Program-made: the position numbers and the translations under genes | IMG/VR virus record: IMGVR_UViG_3300021964_000174 | Coordinates: 1 to 39,892 of that record | Length of the DNA: 39,892 bases | Source: a virus | Direction: 5' to 3' (one strand) | Notes under the pieces: model-generated | What the model was told of the DNA's origin: nothing | Databases searched by the model: none | Seen by the model: only the letters and a program-made list of their open reading frames with translations | Part shown: positions 27,973 to 35,957 of the stretch, in pieces | Position numbering within the stretch: the stretch's first letter is position 1 | Layout: each line of letters starts with the position of its first letter

Positions 27973-28995
27973 ACGGCGCGGAAGGGCAACCGTAAGGTCA
28001 GCCTGGAAGTCTCCGGACACATCCACGAGATGATCTTCTGGCGTGATGAAATTGAACTGCCCGGCGAAGAACAGGTTGACCTGTTCGACAAAGGCGGTCG
28101 GATCATGAACGATCCAAACAACTCGGGCCGGTTTCGGTTCAGGGGCTCCGCCAAGGTCAATCAAGACTTTGAAGCTGGCTTCCTCATGGAGCTGGGCGTC
28201 AGCCACAACGAAGAGGATGAGCCCTTTGAGGTTCGTCATCAGGCGCTTTACGTGAAATCACGCGCGCTTGGTACGGTCTGGCTGGGTCAGACTTCATCCG
28301 CAACTGACGGCATTGTCGAGCTGGACCTGTCCAATGGATCGGTTGCTATGACTCTGGCCAACCCCTCCATGCTTGGCGGCGGGATCATGGACGGCGGTCG
28401 TGCTCCGGTCGTCAAATACATCACGCCAACGTTGGCTGGATTTGTGCTCTCTGCCGCTTGGGAAGATGAGGACACGTATGATTTCGCAGGTCGCTTTGCG
28501 AAAGAATACGGCGGCTTCCAGTTTGCTGCCGGGCTTGGTTACGCCAAATTCGACGGCGGGGATCGCATCTCTGGTTCGGCAAGCGTCAAGCACGTTGAAA
28601 CGGGTCTGTTCGCTTCTGGGATGTATGGTCGTCTGGATGACGGCGATGGTGACATCTTTGACGTTGATCTGGATCAATTCGGCGTTGCAGCATTTGACGC
28701 GGAGCAGTGGGGCGGTCGCCTAGGCGTTGATCGCAAATGGTTCGCCCTTGGTAAGACGACGATCTTTGGCGAATACAGCCAAATCAAGTTCAAAGACGGC
28801 GGCGGCGATCTGGACTATTGGGGCGCGGCTTTGGTGCAGTCGATCGACGCGGCAGCGATGGACATCTATGTTGCCTATCGCCGTGTTGAGCCTGATCTGA
28901 TCGTTGGCGAAGAGTGTGTTAGGAGAGAATGCAACGACATCGAATGGGATGACGGCATTGACGAATTCAAGGTCGGTGCCAGGATCAAGTTCTGA
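27853..28995 (+). CDS. Outer-membrane porin, Rhizobiales Porin_2 type (380 aa)
   Basis: A signal peptide (about residues 1-20, cleavage after AYA or AYAA) is followed by 'DLGGNCCADLEERVAELEAT' and TARKGNRKVSLEVSGHI. This N-terminal block, a Cys pair, a short trimerisation coil and the KVSL first strand, is the signature of porins of Bradyrhizobium and relatives. The rest alternates hydrophobic residues as in a 16-strand barrel and ends in F (KVGARIKF), as outer-membrane proteins do. Two cysteines lie in 'EECVRRECND'. It is shorter than typical host porins. The start is the ATG at 27853; upstream in-frame codons are leader. It is a cargo (moron) gene, outside the usual phage functions. Confidence 0.88.
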   Translation: MKWKLLAAASLLVPWNAYAADLGGNCCADLEERVAELEATTARKGNRKVSLEVSGHIHEMIFWRDEIELPGEEQVDLFDKGGRIMNDPNNSGRFRFRGSAKVNQDFEAGFLMELGVSHNEEDEPFEVRHQALYVKSRALGTVWLGQTSSATDGIVELDLSNGSVAMTLANPSMLGGGIMDGGRAPVVKYITPTLAGFVLSAAWEDEDTYDFAGRFAKEYGGFQFAAGLGYAKFDGGDRISGSASVKHVETGLFASGMYGRLDDGDGDIFDVDLDQFGVAAFDAEQWGGRLGVDRKWFALGKTTIFGEYSQIKFKDGGGDLDYWGAALVQSIDAAAMDIYVAYRRVEPDLIVGEECVRRECNDIEWDDGIDEFKVGARIKF

Positions 28996-29002
28996 TCAAA
29001 GC

Positions 29003-29030
29003 GTGTGGCGGTTCACCAGAGCCGCCACAC
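29003..29030. terminator. Convergent terminator-like hairpin between porin and lysis genes
   Basis: GTGTGGCGG (29003-29011) and CCGCCACAC (29022-29030) form a perfect nine-pair stem with a ten-base loop, eight bases after the porin stop. Leftward RNA would then read CGCUUUGAUC. T-runs are short on both sides, so it may act weakly in both directions where the two transcripts meet. Confidence 0.6.
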
Positions 29031-29068
29031 CACCACGCCAATCAGGCACCCAAGGCTGAAATAGAAGG

Positions 29069-29434
29069 CTAGGGGAGCCCAACGAACCCACCAAGGAGTT
29101 GGCGCAGCGTGGCGGCGTCTCCCCGTGTTAGCAGACCCACGATCACGCCAATACCAACTAACAGGGTCATAGCCCATTGGATCAGGGCTTTCGTATGGTC
29201 CCGTTTCACTCTTTCTTCCTTCGTCAACTCGGTTGACATTTCTAAGCGGGCAATTCGCTCCGTTTGGTTTGCATTGATGCGGTGATGATCCCTCAAGTGC
29301 ATCTCGATATCCGCCAGTCTCCGCGAGTGCGCGGATATAACCATCTGACGGTCGTCTAAGATCGCGTCTATATATTCCGCTCTGGTTTCCAAGCGGGCTA
29401 GGCGCTCTGCGTTGTCCGTGACTGTGGCGTTCAT
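29069..29434 (-). CDS. XhlA-like coiled-coil membrane protein, lysis cluster (121 aa)
   Basis: GGTGGG precedes the ATG at 29434. A long charged coiled coil (about residues 5-75) with 'NAERLARLETRAEYIDAIL' is followed by one membrane segment (about 84-103). This is the layout of XhlA-type haemolysin/holin accessory proteins. As the last gene of the lysis cluster it may be the holin or a holin partner. A second frame within it (29013-29177) encodes a short hydrophobic C-terminus but is less convincing. Confidence 0.6.
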   Translation of the reverse strand: MNATVTDNAERLARLETRAEYIDAILDDRQMVISAHSRRLADIEMHLRDHHRINANQTERIARLEMSTELTKEERVKRDHTKALIQWAMTLLVGIGVIVGLLTRGDAATLRQLLGGFVGLP

Positions 29435-29452
29435 CGTCCCACCGTGTCCAGG

Positions 29453-29683
29453 TCATGCGGCCTCACGATCACGCGCCTTGCAGCCCCATACTTGTCTGGC
29501 TTCGTTGGACTCCAAGACAGTTTTTGCGGTCTTGTCGGTGAGACGATCGCCTTTCCTCATCAGGATCGGCGGCCAGTCGCGGCAGACGGCTTCAGTATCA
29601 GTTATCAGCGGCATATTTTTTGCGCAGCCGGTTCCAAGCGCCAGTGCGCTTAATGCGGCGGCGAATATCACGAACCTTCTCAT
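29453..29683 (-). CDS. Rz1-like outer-membrane spanin lipoprotein (76 aa)
   Basis: AAGGGA precedes the ATG at 29683. A signal sequence (MRRFVIFAAALSALALGTGC) ends in a lipobox-like LGTGC with the acylated Cys at residue 20. G at the -3 position is slightly atypical. The mature part is about 56 residues. Its first 86 bases lie inside the Rz-like gene in another frame, the usual nested arrangement of spanins, which supports the call. Confidence 0.65.
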   Translation of the reverse strand: MRRFVIFAAALSALALGTGCAKNMPLITDTEAVCRDWPPILMRKGDRLTDKTAKTVLESNEARQVWGCKARDREAA

Positions 29684-29855
29684 TGCGTCGTTTCCCTTCT
29701 GCCTTCGACGCATCAACAACTTCTTGTTTACCTTCGTCGCGGTGACGTTCGGCGCGTTTGTGATCCCAGAACAGAACGCCCGCGCCAATGGCAGCGATCA
29801 CGCCCATCATGATCCCGCGCCGGGCAATCCAACCGGTGATGAGCGTCCAGATCAT
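29598..29855 (-). CDS. Rz-like inner-membrane spanin (85 aa)
   Basis: An N-terminal membrane segment (about residues 13-30) is followed by a highly charged helical region (HKRAERHRDEGKQ onwards). It overlaps the Rz1-like gene out of frame and is directly downstream of the endolysin and a small gene. Spanin pairs fuse inner and outer membranes at the end of lysis. It is shorter than lambda Rz, but size varies widely. Confidence 0.65.
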   Translation of the reverse strand: MIWTLITGWIARRGIMMGVIAAIGAGVLFWDHKRAERHRDEGKQEVVDASKAEGKRRNEKVRDIRRRIKRTGAWNRLRKKYAADN

Positions 29856-30055
29856 GCCGGCCGCGTGCCCCCTTTTATGCCAACGATGTCTTCATCGCGC
29901 AGATCAATGCCAGCACGGCGCCTTGCGCTCTCTTTGGCAATCCGCCGGGCCGAGTCCCGATCAGGGGCGTGAATGCGCATCCAGTGGCGATTGCCCCGGC
30001 GGGTTGTGATCTCCGGCACCATCTCAGATACGGCAACGAGATAGACGTAATTCAT
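29852..30055 (-). CDS. Small basic protein in the lysis cluster (67 aa)
   Basis: The ATG at 30055 overlaps the endolysin stop (ATGA), and its stop overlaps the Rz-like start. It begins MNYVYLVAVSEMVPEI and has an Arg-rich helix (SARRIAKESARRRAG). No membrane segment or enzyme motif is visible. A longer in-frame start exists at 30289, but it would overlap the endolysin. Confidence 0.5.
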   Translation of the reverse strand: MNYVYLVAVSEMVPEITTRRGNRHWMRIHAPDRDSARRIAKESARRRAGIDLRDEDIVGIKGGTRPA

Positions 30056-30846
30056 TCGACCGTCTCCGGTTCTTTCATCATGGTTTTCGCGGCAATGAAC
30101 ACGCTTAGGCACGCCAAGGCGGCCATCACAGGCGCCAGGCTGATGCCGGTGGACTGGACCATGCTGCCGACGGCGGAGAAGCCCATGAACTGATCGCCGG
30201 CGCTTGTTAGCAGATGACCCAAGTTTTCGAGCTGATCTGCAAACCAAGCACCAACGGAGGTGGCCACCGCGATTGGTGCGGAATACCACGGCACTTTAAC
30301 GGGCTTTGTCGCCGGTTCTTTAGGCGTTGCGATCGTGGTTGGCAGATCGACGGGCACGGGCAGAATGTCGTTGTCAGCAAACATGGCGGCCTCTGCCTTC
30401 CGGCGGCGCACCAGGCCAGCGTATTTCACTTTGGGACCGCCAGCGCCTTTGGACGCATACACCCACCTCATAAATTCAACCTCGGCGCGGGCGTAGTCGC
30501 CCCGGTTCAATCGTCGAAGGAGGGTAGAGCGCGTGAACGCGCCGACACCGAGATTGTATGTAAACGACACGAGGGCGTCGTGTTGCTGCTGATTAAGAGG
30601 CACGGTGACGAGGCGCTGCACATGGGCGGCGCACTCTTGCACTTCGGCGAGCAACGCTTCTTCAGCTTGTTCGCGTGACCAGCGCATTCCGAGCTTGACG
30701 CCGTGGATCGAGCCATAGCCGATCGTTGCGACCCCTGCCACGTCCAGATAAGCTGTGCAGGACCCGTCATCTTGTTCGACGTGGTATCCCTCAAAATGCT
30801 TGATCAGGTCAAGGCCGGGCTGGCTGATTGGGAGTAGCCCAGTCAT
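30052..30846 (-). CDS. Endolysin, GH24 (T4-like) lysozyme with C-terminal membrane segment (264 aa)
   Basis: Residues 1-150 are a phage lysozyme (N-acetylmuramidase). The catalytic set E19, D35 and T41 is visible in 'HFEGYH...YLDVAGVATIGYG', with the D-to-T spacing of T4 lysozyme. 'LNQQQHDALVSFTYNLGVGAF' and the following LLRRLN segment are typical. The C-terminal 75 residues include a membrane segment (about 233-254), an extension beyond the usual 150-165 residues. This could tether the enzyme or time its release. It has ATGA coupling on both sides. Confidence 0.85.
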   Translation of the reverse strand: MTGLLPISQPGLDLIKHFEGYHVEQDDGSCTAYLDVAGVATIGYGSIHGVKLGMRWSREQAEEALLAEVQECAAHVQRLVTVPLNQQQHDALVSFTYNLGVGAFTRSTLLRRLNRGDYARAEVEFMRWVYASKGAGGPKVKYAGLVRRRKAEAAMFADNDILPVPVDLPTTIATPKEPATKPVKVPWYSAPIAVATSVGAWFADQLENLGHLLTSAGDQFMGFSAVGSMVQSTGISLAPVMAALACLSVFIAAKTMMKEPETVE

Positions 30847-31457
30847 GCGGCCTTTCCCTCATCGTCCGCCTCAAGGGCCTGCATGGCGCCGTGGAGCTTG
30901 CCGGCGAGCTTCATGACTTTGATGTTGTTGTCGGTGATGTATTCGGCAAGTTCGGCGTATCTCTGCTCAATCTCGGTCTGGCGCTGGTCCACCGTGCTTT
31001 CGATGTCCTTCACCATCTCCCCGAACGAGTGCAGCATGGCGGCCAGGCGGGTCAGCTTGGCGCTGTCGGGGTCTTGCTGGGTGGTGACGGAGGTAGACTT
31101 GCGCTCGACGGTAACCAGACGGCTACGCAAGTCACCAAGCGCCGCTGTCACTTGTTTCTCAATGAGTGTCTGCAACTTGGCGTGTAGCGCGTCGTTGAGT
31201 TGCTTTAGGGTTTCGTCTGAGACAACCGGGCGGTCTTCGAGTTCGGCCATCCGGTCTTCCAGTTGCTTGCACCGCTTAGCAAGGAACATCCCTTGATCGT
31301 CGCCCAATGTTTCACGTGAAACATCGCCGGCGGAGGCTTCGCGCGCAGCGTCAATGAGGGCGTCTAGGTCAACGTGGAAGTGTTGGCCGCGCTCTGGGTC
31401 GTCGTCTCGGTAGGGGACCGCGACAACGCGGTGGCGGGCGGGGTCGAATTTCGCCAT
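30843..31457 (-). CDS. Coiled-coil protein upstream of the endolysin; carries a parS site (204 aa)
   Basis: The product starts 'MAKFDPARHRVVAVPYRDDD' and is mostly helical with heptads at about residues 55-75, 85-125 and 140-185. It is a soluble, acidic-basic balanced protein without recognised domain. Codons for DVSRETL (about residues 45-51) contain an exact parS palindrome. It is translated with the endolysin (ATGA). It might be a tail-tip or fibre-assembly protein, but I do not recognise it. Confidence 0.55.
   Translation of the reverse strand: MAKFDPARHRVVAVPYRDDDPERGQHFHVDLDALIDAAREASAGDVSRETLGDDQGMFLAKRCKQLEDRMAELEDRPVVSDETLKQLNDALHAKLQTLIEKQVTAALGDLRSRLVTVERKSTSVTTQQDPDSAKLTRLAAMLHSFGEMVKDIESTVDQRQTEIEQRYAELAEYITDNNIKVMKLAGKLHGAMQALEADDEGKAA
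31308..31323. promoter_or_regulatory. Exact chromosomal-type parS (ParB-binding) site
   Basis: TGTTTCACGTGAAACA is a perfect 16-bp palindrome equal to the consensus bacterial parS. Including the flanking A and T the symmetry extends to 18 bp. It lies inside the coding region of the 30843 gene. No ParA or ParB gene is present in the genome. A host ParB protein should recognise it. Confidence 0.85.
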
Positions 31458-31536
31458 GATGCGCTCTCCGGGTGTGAATACGCATCACTTATGAATCCGT
31501 TATCTGATTTGCGGGCGTTTGCCTATGACGCCGGGG

Positions 31537-32022
31537 CTAGAGGAACGTGTGTGAGGGCAGGTTGTTGCTGTTGAGAAACGCTTCGACATCATTCCGCCGG
31601 AACAGGCGCACGCCGTCCACCTCGTAATAGGGAATGCCGCCCATGGTGCCGGGCGTGCCGTTGTTGCGGACGTATTGGGCGACCTTGGAGCGTTCCCACT
31701 CTTTCACGTCGTCAGGGTCGGCGGGCTCGGTATCGAGGCGGTCCCAGTCGAAGAACTCGGAGTGGATGCGCATCTTAATGACGTAGCCCGGCGCAAAGGT
31801 CGGCGGCGTGATCTCGTTGCCATCTTGGTCGTATTCGCCCGCTGCCGTCATGAACCGACCAGAGCCCGCCCAGGGCGCCCATTCAAGGCCGGCGCGAGCA
31901 ACTTTACGGGTGCCGCCCTCACCGTCGTCAATCGACTCAATGAGCGGACGCCCCGGTGGGTTGGTTTCACCCCAAGCGACCAAGGCGGCGCGGTTTGTGG
32001 CGTATAATACTAAGTCGATCAT
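31537..32022 (-). CDS. Hypothetical tail-region protein (161 aa)
   Basis: The ATG at 32022 overlaps the stop of the large tail gene (ATGA). An in-frame ATG at 32067 would overlap further. The protein begins MIDLVLYATNRAALVAWG and contains 'YYEVDGVRLFRRNDVEAFL' near the C-terminus. Mixed alpha-beta, no membrane segment. Its position suggests a tail-fibre chaperone or tip component. The 79 bases downstream (31458-31536) hold no clear signal. Confidence 0.5.
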   Translation of the reverse strand: MIDLVLYATNRAALVAWGETNPPGRPLIESIDDGEGGTRKVARAGLEWAPWAGSGRFMTAAGEYDQDGNEITPPTFAPGYVIKMRIHSEFFDWDRLDTEPADPDDVKEWERSKVAQYVRNNGTPGTMGGIPYYEVDGVRLFRRNDVEAFLNSNNLPSHTFL

Positions 32023-35000
32023 GATGAGGCTTCCTCTATTCCAGAGTCTCCAAGGTCTTCGTCCCATTGGCGGAAGAGGGCGATGGTGCCAGTGTATGCT
32101 TCTATTGAGGATGGGATTCTGCCAAACCGCAAGTTTGCAGTGGGTGCTGGCACTGCGGTGCCGCTTGTATCTGCTGTTGCTGCTGTCCCATCTGCCGCAA
32201 GGTTGGTATCCGTCGCCGTTACCCGCGTCGCAAGATTATAAGCCACGTTTACGCCCGGCGAGTACTGCGTTAGGCTTCCACTAACCGAGACCAGACCGGC
32301 ATCAGAGGTTGACCGGCGCAGCATTGACGGCGCTCCAGTTGCCGCACCCGCTGTTAGGTCTGTTCTTAATCTTATGTTGACAGTGTTATTGGAGGCAGAT
32401 TGCCAATCCCAAATACCGACTTCCGTACTAGAATCGTTGTCTGAGTACGTTATCTCGCCTTGAGTGTGCATACAAAGTGACCCGCCAGCCGTTGCAATGT
32501 TCGCTGCGGCGATTTCCAGCGTCTCGGCTGCTCTTGTCGCAGTTGCGCCAATCGTTGGGATGTAGCTGGAGGGGACGGAGCCGACTTCAAGCTGGGCGCC
32601 GTAAATACTAATATATCCAGACGTTGATAGAGTTTGGTCCGCCTCTAAAACTCTAATTTGCACAAAGCCTGACAGATCTGTTGTCGAGCTGAACGTGATA
32701 TAACACCGATACCATCCGTTCCCCACGTCCTCAATGTCATAAGTTGGGGGAGCTGTGTCTCCAGACAACTCCGTCCCCGTTACCCCGTTGGCTAAATCAA
32801 AACTCATACTGTAATCTGTATCGTATGCGTTGCAATCCAGTCCAAGCCAATCATTCGTTCCAGCTTTGGCATAAACAGAAAGACAATATGTAGTGGCACT
32901 AGAAATCGTATGGCCGTCGTAAACAGACCGGTTTGCGGTATTAGAGGAAGTCAGACGGTCTGCATTTGTCGTTCCGTCTGGCGATGTGTCAGCGTTTGCG
33001 GATATAGTGGCTCCTGATTTGGTCCAAGCAGCGTTGTCAAATTCAGAACTGTAAACTTGCAAATTCGTCGCCGCTGCTGACTCAACCGTAATCCCCTTGT
33101 TGACGTAGCTCGTCCCGTTGTACCGGTAGGACTTGCGGCGGGGGAGATAGACGGCGGAAGAGGTCGTTGGGACGTAGCTGTCAGAACGATCTGGGTTGTC
33201 GACCATGCCGCCTAGGTCGGAGCGGTAAATATGCGCGCCCCACGCATAAAACCCAGAAGTTCCATCGCCAGAATATGTTGGCCGTGAAGTTGAATATGTT
33301 GGGGTTGCGCTATTGCTGTTGCAAATGACGATACGCGATGTGCCAGCGGCAACCATGCTACCTTGGATCAAATACCAACCGTCACCGACTGATGTTGAAG
33401 CAAAGCCGTGATCGGTTCCGTCTGTGTCTGTGATTGTACCGCTTGACAAATCAACAACACAAGAACCTCTGTCCGATCCACCTGACACATTTTCAATCTG
33501 AACGCACGCATATTGTGCATCGTCGTCTTTTAAAAACACGCCTAAAGTATAAGTCGCCCCGACAACGGTTGATGACGATTCATCGTAAACAATGTGTGTC
33601 GTGCCTCCAGAATCTTCTTCAATTAGGTCGGCTGTCAGAGTTTTATCTGGCGCTATTGCTTGGTTTCCGGTAACTGTTGAGCCAGATTTGGTCCAAGTGC
33701 CCGCAGTGAAATCTTCAGAAGTTGCAAGAAGATTATGCGGTGCCCACTTCAGGTTCCCATCCGAGTCCGTCATCACCTTATTAGACGCACCCGTGTACGT
33801 GAACATTGAGTCGAAGTCCGACTCGACGCCATTCACACGGTAATACTCAGAGCCATTCCGGTTCGTGCCGTTGAAGTCAGCAACGGTCGCTGGGCCGAGG
33901 CTCGCAACCTCGTAGGGGTCAGACGCTCTCTCTATGCCAGAGTCTCCAAGGTCAACGTCCCATTGGCGGAATAGGGCAAAGGTGCCGTAATACCCATTTC
34001 CATCGTTTGTGAACAGCTGCCCAAATTGAAAATCATCGCCTGATATATCAAGAAGGGCTGTTGGGGTTGAGTCTTCTGTTGCAGATGTACCATCTTTGGC
34101 GACATTAATTGCACCGCTTGTATGTCTGCTTGCAACATTGTAAGCGACATTAATACCTGGGCTGTATTGTCCAGTCGTCAAGCTAACTGAATCTGAAGTT
34201 CCTGCTACACGTTGTGCGCCGTCAAGAGAGCCAGTATTTCCACCTGACGTATTCAAATCCAGAACAAGTTCGTTGCTTGCGTCTGGATATGACCCGTAAT
34301 AAACAAGCTCTCGCGTCGAACTTAGATCAGCATATGTGTGCTCACCCTGCATATGGAAGCTCATCGCCGTCGTACTCGCAGCCATATCACTGCCTGCAAT
34401 ACTCAGCGTCTCAGCTGCTCTTGTCGCAGTTGCGCCAGACGTGGGGATGTAGCTGGTCGGGACGGAGCCTGCTTCGAGCTGAAGCCCATAAACATAAAAG
34501 TTTTCAGTTCCCGCACCAGCAAACGCCTCATTCCCAGTTGTGCTTCCAAGTGTTGGAGACGCGGAACTCATTATCTGAAGTCTTGCGCGCGCGAAAGTGT
34601 TCGCAGAATCTTGGAATACGACATATAATCTGTAGATACCGTTTCCAACGTCTTCGTATCCGGAGTCTACAATTGACGCCGTTCCTCCACCTGCTTGCTC
34701 GTTTTGAGACCCCATGCTGTCTAAGTCAAACGTCACCGTTGTCCAGTCTGAACTGGCTGCATATGTACCAATCGCAACGTACTGAGCTGTCCCATTTTTT
34801 ACGAAAGCAGAAACTGTGTAATCGGTGGAGGTTGATATAGTAACTACCGGGTGCTCAAAATAATGAGCCTCGTTTGTCGTGTCAGTTATCAATGCCTCCG
34901 ACATTGACGTCGCACCGTCAGGGCCAGCAGACTGGGATGCCGTCAACGTTATAGAGTCTGTGTTTCCAATGTCCCATTGCGACGAATCATTACTGTCAGT

Positions 35001-35957
35001 CAGAAGATTCGTCGCCGCCGCTGACTCAACCGTGATCCCTTTGTTCTGCCAGATGGACCCGGTGTAACGGTAAGTGTTCCGGCGGGGGAGGTAGACGGCG
35101 GAGCCAGAAGTTGCAACATATTCTGGATAAAGCGCCAAGTCTGGGTCTGGGTTATCAACCATCCCGCCCAAGTCAGTGCGCCGTAACGACCAGCCCCAAA
35201 CATAAATCCCGTTGGCATAGGTCGTAGCGTCACCGCTAAACGTATTGTCCCCCGTTGTTGTTCCATTGGATATATAGACGGATGGGTCGAAAGCCGATGC
35301 GCTGGCACAGGTCACAGTCACCGTGCAAAGATACCACCCACTTCCTAAGTCAACGACCGTACCATTTGTATCGCCCGTGTTATCATCTCCCTTTGCCCCG
35401 GTGGACAAGTTCACATATAAAAGATCAGGGTCGCTGTCCGTTATTTGCGACGCAGATGCAAAACCAATAGCTGCGTGCGTTCTGTCTCCGGCTTTTAGAC
35501 AAACTGAAAAAGTATATTTCTCCCCGACCGCAAACGTATTTGGGTTATTAAATAAAATGCCGTGCGTTGCGGTTGCAGTGTTGTCTTCAATAAGTCTGTC
35601 GCCGTTCGACCCGCCAAGGGGATCGGTTGTCGCGTCCTGCGTATCAGTCGATCTAAAATTAGTAAAATACGTTGCCGATAGATCGTCTGACGTTGTTGCT
35701 GTATTATGCGGTGCCCATTTCAGATTCCCATCCGAGTCCGTCATCGTCTTTTTGGACGCACCCGTATAGGTGAACATTGAGTCGAAGTCGGTAACGGACC
35801 CGCCCGTGCGGTAATACTCCGTGCCTCCATTGAAGAAGCCAGAGAAATCAGCAACGGTGTCGGGGTCGTCGGTCCCAACGGTATAGGCCGACAAAACCAC
35901 AGGCGCAGACGATCCAGCGGCCGCCAACATTGCGCGGTATGAAACACCAATGGGCAT
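32019..35957 (-). CDS. Very large tail/receptor-binding protein with internal duplication (1312 aa)
   Basis: Residues about 34-690 and 691-1312 are two copies of the same block (period 657 residues). Each begins TVADF..G...EYYR...DFDSMFTYTGAS and then DSDGNLKWAPHN. Each copy has two jelly-roll, carbohydrate-binding-like modules, a GITVESAAATNL linker, a 'GSVP(T/S)SYIPT.GATATRAAETL' end motif and a LamG-like module ending LFRQWD.DLGDSGIE. Residues 1-33 are a separate N-terminal anchor. The gene is visibly richer in A+T than its neighbours, which suggests later acquisition. It probably binds the cell surface. Confidence 0.75.
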   Translation of the reverse strand: MPIGVSYRAMLAAAGSSAPVVLSAYTVGTDDPDTVADFSGFFNGGTEYYRTGGSVTDFDSMFTYTGASKKTMTDSDGNLKWAPHNTATTSDDLSATYFTNFRSTDTQDATTDPLGGSNGDRLIEDNTATATHGILFNNPNTFAVGEKYTFSVCLKAGDRTHAAIGFASASQITDSDPDLLYVNLSTGAKGDDNTGDTNGTVVDLGSGWYLCTVTVTCASASAFDPSVYISNGTTTGDNTFSGDATTYANGIYVWGWSLRRTDLGGMVDNPDPDLALYPEYVATSGSAVYLPRRNTYRYTGSIWQNKGITVESAAATNLLTDSNDSSQWDIGNTDSITLTASQSAGPDGATSMSEALITDTTNEAHYFEHPVVTISTSTDYTVSAFVKNGTAQYVAIGTYAASSDWTTVTFDLDSMGSQNEQAGGGTASIVDSGYEDVGNGIYRLYVVFQDSANTFARARLQIMSSASPTLGSTTGNEAFAGAGTENFYVYGLQLEAGSVPTSYIPTSGATATRAAETLSIAGSDMAASTTAMSFHMQGEHTYADLSSTRELVYYGSYPDASNELVLDLNTSGGNTGSLDGAQRVAGTSDSVSLTTGQYSPGINVAYNVASRHTSGAINVAKDGTSATEDSTPTALLDISGDDFQFGQLFTNDGNGYYGTFALFRQWDVDLGDSGIERASDPYEVASLGPATVADFNGTNRNGSEYYRVNGVESDFDSMFTYTGASNKVMTDSDGNLKWAPHNLLATSEDFTAGTWTKSGSTVTGNQAIAPDKTLTADLIEEDSGGTTHIVYDESSSTVVGATYTLGVFLKDDDAQYACVQIENVSGGSDRGSCVVDLSSGTITDTDGTDHGFASTSVGDGWYLIQGSMVAAGTSRIVICNSNSATPTYSTSRPTYSGDGTSGFYAWGAHIYRSDLGGMVDNPDRSDSYVPTTSSAVYLPRRKSYRYNGTSYVNKGITVESAAATNLQVYSSEFDNAAWTKSGATISANADTSPDGTTNADRLTSSNTANRSVYDGHTISSATTYCLSVYAKAGTNDWLGLDCNAYDTDYSMSFDLANGVTGTELSGDTAPPTYDIEDVGNGWYRCYITFSSTTDLSGFVQIRVLEADQTLSTSGYISIYGAQLEVGSVPSSYIPTIGATATRAAETLEIAAANIATAGGSLCMHTQGEITYSDNDSSTEVGIWDWQSASNNTVNIRLRTDLTAGAATGAPSMLRRSTSDAGLVSVSGSLTQYSPGVNVAYNLATRVTATDTNLAADGTAATADTSGTAVPAPTANLRFGRIPSSIEAYTGTIALFRQWDEDLGDSGIEEASS

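Noticed and set aside
29013-29177. Short leftward frame ending in a hydrophobic segment, inside and past the XhlA-like gene.
   Set aside because: No clear ribosome-binding site; its end lies in the terminator hairpin and most of it is the second frame of the XhlA-like gene. A tiny holin cannot be excluded.
29852-30289. Longer form of the 67-residue lysis-cluster protein from an upstream ATG.
   Set aside because: It would overlap the endolysin by more than 230 bases in another frame; the ATGA-coupled start is simpler.
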